From NCBI GenBank assembly GCA_050743385.1, contig JBOGFJ010000126.1, positions 1-7,730 of the forward strand: a DNA stretch of 7,730 nucleotides, given 5' to 3'. The position numbers and the translations under genes were made by a program. Below the pieces are notes generated by a model. That model ran no database searches. It worked only from the letters and a program-made list of their open reading frames with translations, and had not been told where the DNA came from. This DNA is from JACDBD01 sp050743385. Lineage in GTDB: Bacteria > Actinomycetota > Acidimicrobiia > IMCC26256 > JACDBD01. Shown here piece by piece: positions 1 through 6,364 of the stretch (position 1 is its first letter; every line of letters starts with the position of its first letter).

Positions 1-434
1 GTGCCGGGCCCGGGCACGACCACGTCGGCGGCGACGACCAGCGCGACCCGCGCCGAGCCCGCCGCCACGGCGTCGGCCGCGCCGATTAGTGCCTCCATGC
101 CCGCGTGGGGCGAGCCGGAGCAAAGCGCGCCGGCGGAATGGGACGAGAGGCCGAGCGCGGCGGCGAGCACCGCATGGCTCGGGCCCTCCGCGAATGGGGG
201 TCGGGTCGTTCCCCACCACAGGCCGTCGACGATGTCGTGCTGGAGCCCCGACGCCGCGAGGGCGCGGCCGGCGGCATCGGCCGCGAGCGTGAGCACGTCC
301 TCGTCGGGTGCACACACCCCGGCCTGACCCCGCCCACCTTGACTCCGGCCCCATGCTGCCGCCACCTCGGCGGCAGGGAGCCGGAGCGTGGGCGCGGCCG
401 CGCCGACCGAGAGGATCCGCACCGGGCTCGTCAT
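1..434 (-). CDS. HMG-CoA-synthase-like thiolase-fold protein, N-terminal part (cut by left edge)
   Basis: Reading the minus strand from the ATG at 434 gives 144 uninterrupted codons that run off the left edge. The translation begins MTSPVRILSVGAAAPTLRLP and contains a DEDVLTLAADAAGRAL stretch, GLWWGTTRPPFAE, AALGL, and a C-terminal VALVVAAD followed by PGPG. This order matches the first thiolase half of archaeal-type HMG-CoA synthases and their actinobacterial paralogues, which often pair with an OB-fold (DUF35) partner and a thiolase. These enzymes condense or transfer acyl groups on CoA thioesters in the cytoplasm. By my alignment the catalytic Cys position (C-K-A-G-T in archaeal enzymes) is P109 in SGSPHAGMEAL, with the only nearby Cys at residue 105, so this copy may be non-catalytic or divergent. 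The start is supported by a TATCAT -10-like box just upstream. It is divergent from the GGDEF-EAL gene. The family call is fairly firm; substrate and activity are unknown. Confidence 0.75.
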   Translation of the reverse strand, partial: MTSPVRILSVGAAAPTLRLPAAEVAAAWGRSQGGRGQAGVCAPDEDVLTLAADAAGRALAASGLQHDIVDGLWWGTTRPPFAEGPSHAVLAAALGLSSHSAGALCSGSPHAGMEALIGAADAVAAGSARVALVVAADVVVPGPG

Positions 435-442
435 TGCAGGTG

Positions 443-448
443 ATGATA
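443..448 (-). promoter_or_regulatory. Putative -10 box (TATCAT) for the thiolase-fold gene
   Basis: On the minus strand TATCAT lies 8 bases before the ATG at 434, which would place the transcription start at or next to the A of the start codon. That implies a leaderless mRNA, common in actinomycetes, and fits the absence of a clear Shine-Dalgarno there. No convincing -35 is visible at 16-18 bp. Confidence 0.35.
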
Positions 449-505
449 GGCGGGCGCCAGAGACGACCCCTTGGCGACGGTCTCAAGGATTTCGTCCGAT
501 TGGTC

Positions 506-511
506 GATAAC
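506..511 (+). promoter_or_regulatory. Possible -10 box (GATAAC) for the GGDEF-EAL gene
   Basis: GATAAC matches four of six positions of TATAAT and ends 6 bp before the ATG at 518, so a leaderless transcript starting at that codon is possible. No good -35 is seen and no clear Shine-Dalgarno precedes 515 or 518. The evidence is weak. Confidence 0.22.
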
Positions 512-514
512 GTG

Positions 515-2779
515 ATGATGTGTGCTGGACTGCGCCTTTCGGCGGCGCTGCGCTGGCTCCAGGCCCTCTCCGTGCTCGGCGCGCTCCTCGTCCTCAGAGG
601 CCTCGGACTCGTCGCCGACGCGCCCTGGTGGCTGATCACGGTCATCGTCCTCGCGACCGGGCTGCTCAACCAGGTGGCGCTGTGGCGGTGGCCTGACGAC
701 AGCGAGACCGCCATCTGGTGCCGCACCGCGGTGCTCGCCGGCAGCGCCACCGCGGTGATGTATCTCACGGGGTGGGGCCCGATGCTCGCCATCGGGTACG
801 CGTGGATCCTCGGCGACGAGGTGATCCGCACCGGTTCCCGGGCCTGCCGGCCGGCCCTGATCTGCTCCCTCGTCGCCCTCCTGCTCGGACAGGTCGCCAT
901 CCAGCTCGACATCGCGCCCACATTCGTCGACACGCCAGAGGTGCACGGGCTCGCGGTGCTCGCCGCCCTCGGCCTCGCATACGCCGTGCGGACGATCGCG
1001 ATCACGACCGGCGCGCAGGAGCAGGCCGACACCGAGCTGCGCCGGAGCGAGGAGCGCCTGCGATCGCTGCTCGCCAACTCGTCCGACGTGATCATCGTGC
1101 TCACGCCCGACGGCGTCGCGTCGTACGTGAGCCCGGCGTTCGAATGGACCATCGGACCGCACCCCGAGGGGGAGTTTCCCCTCGGCGGCGAGCTCGTCCA
1201 CCCCGACGACCGCGACGAGGCGCGCGACTTCATCCGGAGATTGCTGGCCGAACCGGAGGGGCCGCGTTGGACCGAGGTTCGGCTGCGCGACGAACGGGGC
1301 GACTGGCACTGGTTCGACGTGTGGGCGACGAACCGGATGGACGACCCGAGCATCGGCGGGATCGTCGCCAACCTGCGCGAGATCACGGAGAGGAAGCTCT
1401 TCGAGGAGCAGATCGCGCACCAGGCGTACCACGACCAGCTCACTGGGCTCCCGAACCGTGCCGCGTTCCTGAGCCAGGTCCAGTCGGTGCTCGACCACCC
1501 TGCGAATCGCGATCGGGTGCTGAGCGTGCTCCTCCTCGACATCGACCGCTTCAAGCTCGTCAACGACAGCCTGAGCCACGAGCTCGGTGACCGCCTCCTC
1601 GTCGAGCTGGGCGATCGGCTGCGCTCGTCGGTGCGACCGGGCGACTACGTCGCTCGCTTCGGAGGCGATGAGTTCACGATCCTCCTCACCGAGCTCCAGT
1701 CGTCTGACGAAGCCGTGCGCGTCGCCGAGCGCGTGTCGACCGCGCTCGGCGTGCCGCTCGAGATCGCCGGCCGCGAGCTCGTCGCTACCGCCAGCATCGG
1801 GATCACCGTCGCGCACGGTGCCGACCGCGCCAACGTGGAGGCCGGCGATCTCCTCCGTCAGGCCGACCTCGCGATGTACCTGGCCAAGGAGCGCGGCCGG
1901 GCTCGATGGGAGATGTACGACCCGGCCCACGCACCCCGTGTCGTCGAGCGCCTCGAGCTCGAAAGCGCGCTCTGGCGGGCCGTCGACGAGGACGAGCTCG
2001 TCATCCACTTCCAGCCCGAGGTGGCCCTCGACAGCGGTGCCGTCGTCGGGGTCGAAGCGCTCGTCCGATGGGACCATCCCCACCGCGGCCTCATGTACCC
2101 GCAAAGCTTCATTCCCGTCGCCGAGGAGTCGAGCCTCATCGTCGCCATCGACCGCTACGTGCTCCGCGAGGCCTGCCGCCGCGGGGCCGAATGGGAACGA
2201 CGCCGGGTGGCGTCCAGCCCGTTGACGGTCAGCGTCAACCTCTCCCCGCGGTTCGTGAACCAGCCCGCGCTGGTGGAGGACGTACTGACGGTGCTGGGCG
2301 AGACCGGTCTCGAGCCCGACCATCTCCAGCTCGAGATCACGGAGCGCACCGCGCTTGCCGATCGCGAGCGCACGGGCGAGGGTCTGCGCGAGCTGCGGGC
2401 CCGCCGGATTCGGGTGGCGATCGACGATTTCGGTACCGGCTACTCGTCTCTCAGCTACCTCCGCCACTTCCCGATCGACGTCCTCAAGCTCGACAAGTCG
2501 TTCGTCGACGGGATCGGCACGATCGAGAGCGGCGCCGCGATCGTGGAGGCCGTGATCACCATGGGCCACGCGCTCGGCATGCGGATCACCGCCGAGGGTG
2601 TCGAGCGGGCCGAGCAGGTCGGCAAGCTGCGCGCGCTCGGCTGCGACGGCGCGCAGGGCTTCCACTTCGCTCGACCGCTCGCACCCCGCGCGCTCGAAGA
2701 GCTCCTCACGGGTGGTGACGGCATCGGCGCGACGGTCGTCGCGCTCCCACGCGAACGCAAGCGCGGCACAGCTTCGTAG
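515..2779 (+). CDS. Membrane-bound PAS-GGDEF-EAL cyclic-di-GMP signalling protein
   Basis: This predicted protein of about 754 residues makes and/or degrades cyclic-di-GMP at the inner face of the membrane. The N-terminus has about six hydrophobic segments (roughly residues 12-32, 37-57, 68-85, 88-101, 113-132, 144-163). A short helical linker leads to a PAS domain with PAC-like end (about 174-292, ending in ITERK). The GGDEF domain (about 300-468) has an intact GGDEF motif at 383-387 and an RPGD inhibitory I-site at 374-377 with the expected five-residue spacing. The EAL domain (about 475-732) keeps E514-A-L, N575, E607, DDFGTGYSS from 637, K658, E694 and Q714, so the phosphodiesterase looks competent. 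The frame is open upstream to an ATG at 308, but that would overlap the divergent gene. ATG 515 (or 518) leaves room for promoters; ATG 443 is an alternative. Expression may be leaderless. The gene converges on the lipoprotein gene 17 bp downstream. The sensed signal and net activity are unknown. Confidence 0.93.
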   Translation: MMCAGLRLSAALRWLQALSVLGALLVLRGLGLVADAPWWLITVIVLATGLLNQVALWRWPDDSETAIWCRTAVLAGSATAVMYLTGWGPMLAIGYAWILGDEVIRTGSRACRPALICSLVALLLGQVAIQLDIAPTFVDTPEVHGLAVLAALGLAYAVRTIAITTGAQEQADTELRRSEERLRSLLANSSDVIIVLTPDGVASYVSPAFEWTIGPHPEGEFPLGGELVHPDDRDEARDFIRRLLAEPEGPRWTEVRLRDERGDWHWFDVWATNRMDDPSIGGIVANLREITERKLFEEQIAHQAYHDQLTGLPNRAAFLSQVQSVLDHPANRDRVLSVLLLDIDRFKLVNDSLSHELGDRLLVELGDRLRSSVRPGDYVARFGGDEFTILLTELQSSDEAVRVAERVSTALGVPLEIAGRELVATASIGITVAHGADRANVEAGDLLRQADLAMYLAKERGRARWEMYDPAHAPRVVERLELESALWRAVDEDELVIHFQPEVALDSGAVVGVEALVRWDHPHRGLMYPQSFIPVAEESSLIVAIDRYVLREACRRGAEWERRRVASSPLTVSVNLSPRFVNQPALVEDVLTVLGETGLEPDHLQLEITERTALADRERTGEGLRELRARRIRVAIDDFGTGYSSLSYLRHFPIDVLKLDKSFVDGIGTIESGAAIVEAVITMGHALGMRITAEGVERAEQVGKLRALGCDGAQGFHFARPLAPRALEELLTGGDGIGATVVALPRERKRGTAS

Positions 2780-2815
2780 CGTCCGACGAACTCTCACTAC
2801 CCTCGAGGACGCTGC
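2776..2815. terminator. Possible bidirectional stem-loop between convergent genes
   Basis: GTAGCGTCC (2776-2784) and GGACGCTGC (2807-2815) can pair as a 9-bp stem (one G-T pair) around a 22-base loop. The stem overlaps the stop codon of the GGDEF-EAL gene, and the loop holds the stop of the opposing lipoprotein gene. The position suits a shared terminator, but there is no T-tract and the loop is long, so it is a candidate only. Confidence 0.3.
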
Positions 2816-3237
2816 TCAGGAAACACCACAGCATCCACTCCGCGGAGAGCCTCGAGCCGACCTGAGAGCTCGTCCGGATCCGCGTCCGCTGCGAGCGCGA
2901 ACCGGAAGGAGCTGGGAAGCTCGTCCGGCTCTGTCCCTTCGATGAGATCGGGCATGTCCGCGAACAGGCGTTTGAACTCTTCGTAGGCATCCTGCTTGGA
3001 GAGGAACGTGAATGCGACCACAGCCACCGATTCCTCGAGATGCACACGCACCGAATCGATCTCCGCCTGCCCGGCATCGATCTCCATGAAGACCTCGGCG
3101 TCCTCCCGCACGGACGATCGGTTCGTTCTCTCCTTCTCCCTCCGTCGCGTCTGTGCAGAGTCGTCCTCGCACGCGGCGCTACCGACGACCACCGAGAGGA
3201 GCAGCGCGATGACTACGGCGCCGCTGGTACGCGTCAC
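2797..3237 (-). CDS. Small lipoprotein resembling the FtsX extracellular domain
   Basis: This 146-residue exported protein has a hydrophobic signal (about 7-20) ending in VVVGSAACEDD, with C23 the likely lipidated Cys, although the -3 residue is not the usual Leu. A charged linker rich in Arg, Lys and Glu follows (about 28-45). Residues 48-140 look like the FtsX extracellular domain: VFMEIDAGQAEIDSV, then FLSKQDAYEEFKRLF, a DLIEGTEPDELPSSFRF segment, and a closing LRGVDAVVFPEQ. In true FtsX this domain sits in an ABC-type permease with FtsE and activates peptidoglycan hydrolases. Here there are no transmembrane permease helices and no ftsE nearby. The GTG start overlaps the upstream stop by 4 bp (GTGA), with GGAAG 8 bases upstream, so it is probably translationally coupled. 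It is the last gene of the minus-strand operon. Base composition appears less GC-rich than its neighbours. The fold call is good; the role (cell-wall hydrolase regulator, decoy or unrelated) is inference. Confidence 0.85.
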   Translation of the reverse strand: MTRTSGAVVIALLLSVVVGSAACEDDSAQTRRREKERTNRSSVREDAEVFMEIDAGQAEIDSVRVHLEESVAVVAFTFLSKQDAYEEFKRLFADMPDLIEGTEPDELPSSFRFALAADADPDELSGRLEALRGVDAVVFPEQRPRG

Positions 3238-4406
3238 CGCGTCGACTTCCGCTCGAGGACCCCGATGCCGTCGGGGAAGGCGAGGCCCGCGCCCATCACC
3301 TCGGGCGGCTGGGGCTCGCCGTCGACGAAGCGGATCCGCCGTACCGAGCCTTTGGGCCCGGGACCGATGCCGTCGGCCGAGATCGTGATGCCGATGTCGG
3401 CGTAGTAGAGGGTCCCCTCGGAGTCGATCCCGAGTCCGAGGGGCGTGCCCGTCGAGTACGTCTGCTCCCCGATCGCTTCCCCGGCGGGCGGAGCCAGCAC
3501 GGTACGAACGAACGCACCGTCCTCGTCGTACTCGTTGATCACGCCGTTGACCACGCTGTCGACGTAGAAGCCGTCCCCGGCGGGCTTGCTCACGATGGCG
3601 TTGGGGAAGAGCAGGTCGTTCTGGCCCGCGGGAATGAACACCTCGCTGCTCACCGAGTCGGCCAGCGGAGCGCCGGTCGCGTCGGTGCGGCCGCAGCCGC
3701 CGCCGGCATCATCGGAGGTGGGGAACGGTCCGCGGTACCTGATCACGCCCGAGCGATCGCCGCGAGCCGACGCCACGTAGACGCGGTCTTCGTCGTCGAC
3801 GTAGATCTGTCCCGCCGTTCCGATGGCCACGTCGAGCTTGCAGTAACGCACGTCGCGGGAATCGAACGGCGGGAACCACACGATGAGCTGGCCGTTGGGA
3901 TCACCGGCGGCCTGGTTGCCGATGTCGGTGGTGAGCACGCGGCCGTCGGAGAGGAAGCCGCAGCCGTAGTTCTCGGCGTTGTCGGCCGCGTCCTGGTAGG
4001 TCGGTGTGAGCTTGCCGACCTGCGCCGCCCGAAGCTTCCCGACGCGCTTGCCCCGGAGCCGGAAGATGCCCCAACCCGCCGGCGGGTCGGGCTGGTTCGT
4101 GTCCTCACCCGCGATGAGCCAGGTTTGGCCCTTGGGCGGCCCGTCGGCTCCACCCTTGGGGAAGAAGCAGATCTGGGCGTTGATGTCGAGGCCGTCGGGA
4201 TCGTCGTCATGGTTGCGGATGACGGTCTGCTTCTCGAACGGCGGTTCCCCCTCGTAGGCGTTGAGGTTGTTCCCCTCGCCGTTGAAGACGATGACCGAGC
4301 TGCGAGCGTTGCCGTCGTCATTGCCGCCGCCCGAGCCACCCGCCGCGAGCGCGGTGAGGGCGACGACGGCGATGACGGTGACATGGAACTGTGGCCGACG
4401 CGGCAT
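3234..4406 (-). CDS. Secreted NHL-like beta-propeller protein
   Basis: Protein of about 390 residues with an N-terminal signal (MPRRPQ, then a hydrophobic run through VALTALAA). The signal ends LAAGGSGGG where a lipoprotein would read LAAC; G23 stands at the lipid Cys position, so export by ordinary Sec cleavage is likely. The rest has no membrane segments. It carries loosely repeated strand units typical of NHL/SMP-30-like propellers: GQIYVDDEDRVYVAS, GDGFYVDSVVNGVINEYDEDG, GLGIDSEGTLYYADIG and LAFPDGIGVL. Four Cys (ICFF, YGCGF, RYCKL, GGGCG) could form disulfides. I recognise no catalytic motif; it may bind a ligand or partner. The ATG at 4406 is chosen because GTGAGG lies 6 bases upstream; a GTG at 4418 that overlaps the previous stop by 4 bp is the alternative. 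Third gene of the operon, overlapping the FtsX-like gene by 4 bp. The CDS is certain; the fold is likely; the function is unknown. Confidence 0.85.
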   Translation of the reverse strand: MPRRPQFHVTVIAVVALTALAAGGSGGGNDDGNARSSVIVFNGEGNNLNAYEGEPPFEKQTVIRNHDDDPDGLDINAQICFFPKGGADGPPKGQTWLIAGEDTNQPDPPAGWGIFRLRGKRVGKLRAAQVGKLTPTYQDAADNAENYGCGFLSDGRVLTTDIGNQAAGDPNGQLIVWFPPFDSRDVRYCKLDVAIGTAGQIYVDDEDRVYVASARGDRSGVIRYRGPFPTSDDAGGGCGRTDATGAPLADSVSSEVFIPAGQNDLLFPNAIVSKPAGDGFYVDSVVNGVINEYDEDGAFVRTVLAPPAGEAIGEQTYSTGTPLGLGIDSEGTLYYADIGITISADGIGPGPKGSVRRIRFVDGEPQPPEVMGAGLAFPDGIGVLERKSTR

Positions 4407-4412
4407 GGCGTG

Positions 4413-4418
4413 CCTCAC
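4413..4418 (-). promoter_or_regulatory. Shine-Dalgarno GTGAGG favouring the ATG at 4406
   Basis: On the minus strand GTGAGG lies 6 bases before the ATG at 4406. It includes the alternative GTG start at 4418 and the TGA stop of the upstream propeller gene, which suggests coupled reinitiation. This is why 4406 is preferred. Confidence 0.4.
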
Positions 4419-6355
4419 TTCTCGCGCGGAGCGAACGGGATCTCGAACGAGTTGGTGGTGACGAGTCGGTCGAAGCCCTCGGCGATTGGTGGAAACTCAC
4501 CGGTGTCGTCGACTGCGAGGACGCTGATCCGGTCGTAGGTGACGCCGGGGTTCGGGATCTCGTCACCGGTGCAGGCGAAGTTCTCGTCGAGCACGCACAC
4601 GAGCCCGCCGATCGGATTGTCGGTCCCCTGCGAGAGGTAGACCGCATACTCCGATGCGCCGGTAGCGGCCGCGCTGCTGCCGGGCCGTAGCCACCGGCCC
4701 GGTGAGCCAAGACCCTCGGCCTGCACGCGCACCGAGAAGGGAGCGAGCGTGATCTCGATCGTCCCCGAACCGGTGTCGCCGCCGACCCGGTCGGCGGTCA
4801 GGTCGAAGTTCATCGGGCACGCGCTCGCCAGGCACGGCTGTGCAGCGGCGCGTGCTTCGGTCTCGGCGTCGGCGGTCGTCGGAGGAGCGCCCGTGGTCGT
4901 CGTCGAGGCCACCGGCTCGCCGTCGAGCGAGAAGCGGTTCACCCCGCTCGTCGTGCTGTTGTTGCCGCGTCCGGGCTCGCGGATCCCGGCGACGGCGACT
5001 ACATCGTCGCCGACGACGACCGCACCACCGGCCACCGCCCCCATCATCTCCTCGCTCCAGAGCACCTCGCCGCTCTGGAGATTGAGGGCGCGCAGCGTGA
5101 AGTCGGTGCCGCCGATCAGCACGACGCCATTGGCCTCGGCCGCCGCCGCGTACGTCGGCGCCGCCACGGGCTGCTGCCACCGGATCGCGCCGGTGGCGGC
5201 GTCGAACGCGTGGAGGTAGGGGGTCCCGCCCACGGCGGTGCCGCCCACCACGACGCCGTCGGCGACGGCGGTCGGGCCGATGAACCCCCCGGTGGAGAAG
5301 TTCCCGCCGGGGCGGGGGATCCCGGCCTCGGTCGCCTGCGTCTCCCACACGGGCGCGCCGGTGTCGGGATCGAGCGCGTAGTACGCCGCGTCCTTGTTGC
5401 CGAGGCCGACGAGCGGCCGGTCACCGCCGGTGAACAGGTTGGGCGCGCCGGCGAAGTCGAGGTCGTCTTGGTTCTGGTCGTGAGGCTGGTAGGTCCAGCG
5501 GGTGCTCCCGTCGGCGAGGTCGAGGGCGACCACGGCCTCGCTGAAGCGCCCCCAGCCTCCGTCGGTGACGCAGTTGCCCGTGCCCACGTACACGAGCGCG
5601 CGGTCGCGGTCGACGCTGGGTGATCCCCACACGTCGCCGCATCCGGGCCCGGTCGCGTCGTCGCCTTCGGTCGGGGCGGTGATCGTGACCCAACGTTCCT
5701 CACCGGTGGTGGCGTCGAGCGCGTACACGCCCGCGGGCTCGCCGGCGTCGCTGTTGTGCACGTCGCTGCCGAAGATGACGAGGTTGTCGACGACCACCGG
5801 TGAGGCTTCGATCTCGGTCGGGTCTTCGCCGTCGCCGGCTGCGCCGAGCTCGTGCTTCCAGCGCCGTGATCCGTCGCGGGCCCGCAATGCGTAGAGCGTC
5901 TTCCCGGCACCGAAGTAGACCGTGCGCGTTCCATCGACGTCGGCCACCGCTGCCGACGACACGATCTGGCCGGCGTACACGGTTGGATGGACCTCGGTCT
6001 CGTACTTCCAGCGCAACGCCCCGTCGGCGAGCGCGAGCGCGTAGAAGTTGCCCGACCAGTCACCGACGTAGACAGTGTCATCGACGACTGCCGGAGTCGC
6101 GGTCACCGTGTCCTCGGCGTTGAAGAACCAGATGCGGGAGAGGTCGGCGGCGGTCGCCGGGCTCAGCCGAGTGTCGCACGGGTACGAGAACGTGCGGTCG
6201 ACGCCGTGCCCCCACATCGGCCAGTCGCACCGGTCGATCGGTCCCTGGCGCGCCGGATCGGGCCCGGCGTCGTCACCGCCGCTGTCGGCGCACGCCGCCG
6301 CTCCGAGCGCGATCGCCAACGCCATGGCTCCCGCGACACCCCTGCCGGCCATCAT
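4415..6355 (-). CDS. PQQ-type beta-propeller lipoprotein (PVA-dehydrogenase-like) with extra C-terminal domain
   Basis: A 646-residue exported protein. The signal peptide ends LGAAAC, with C22 as the lipid anchor, followed by a flexible Ser/Gly/Asp stretch. Residues 44-480 form a propeller with seven clear blades of the YAL-D-x-x-TG-x-x-x-W type, their Trp at 116, 166, 222, 287, 337, 393 and 433; GVNRFSLDGEPV (471-482) may be an eighth. DVWGSPSVDRD...VYVGTGN (241-261) and DLDFAGAPNLF (298-308) resemble polyvinyl-alcohol-dehydrogenase-like quinoproteins, which oxidise alcohols with PQQ outside the cytoplasm; BamB-like scaffolds share the fold. No CxxCH heme motif is present. A Thr/Pro/Ala linker (about 484-505) leads to a beta-rich domain (508-646) with four Cys (508, 513, 587, 595) that I do not recognise. 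The ATG at 6355 follows AGG by 5 bases (ATG 6352 is possible). It starts 9 bp after the hydrolase stop and ends at the NHL-like gene. The propeller is firm; enzyme activity and PQQ binding are inferred. Confidence 0.92.
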   Translation of the reverse strand: MMAGRGVAGAMALAIALGAAACADSGGDDAGPDPARQGPIDRCDWPMWGHGVDRTFSYPCDTRLSPATAADLSRIWFFNAEDTVTATPAVVDDTVYVGDWSGNFYALALADGALRWKYETEVHPTVYAGQIVSSAAVADVDGTRTVYFGAGKTLYALRARDGSRRWKHELGAAGDGEDPTEIEASPVVVDNLVIFGSDVHNSDAGEPAGVYALDATTGEERWVTITAPTEGDDATGPGCGDVWGSPSVDRDRALVYVGTGNCVTDGGWGRFSEAVVALDLADGSTRWTYQPHDQNQDDLDFAGAPNLFTGGDRPLVGLGNKDAAYYALDPDTGAPVWETQATEAGIPRPGGNFSTGGFIGPTAVADGVVVGGTAVGGTPYLHAFDAATGAIRWQQPVAAPTYAAAAEANGVVLIGGTDFTLRALNLQSGEVLWSEEMMGAVAGGAVVVGDDVVAVAGIREPGRGNNSTTSGVNRFSLDGEPVASTTTTGAPPTTADAETEARAAAQPCLASACPMNFDLTADRVGGDTGSGTIEITLAPFSVRVQAEGLGSPGRWLRPGSSAAATGASEYAVYLSQGTDNPIGGLVCVLDENFACTGDEIPNPGVTYDRISVLAVDDTGEFPPIAEGFDRLVTTNSFEIPFAPREK

Positions 6356-6364
6356 CTCGACCTG

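Noticed and set aside
1..327. Plus-strand frame at the left edge rich in Ala, Ser, Thr and Pro
   Set aside because: Low-complexity shadow; the minus strand carries a coherent thiolase-family sequence over the same bases.
308..514. N-terminal extension of the GGDEF-EAL protein to the ATG at 308
   Set aside because: The added residues are Pro/Arg-rich without domain features and would overlap the divergent thiolase-fold gene by over 100 bp.
431..2797. Minus-strand open frame of 788 codons opposite the GGDEF-EAL gene
   Set aside because: It is an antisense shadow typical of high GC: Arg/Asp/Glu/His/Val-rich with no recognisable domain, while the plus strand encodes full, motif-perfect domains.
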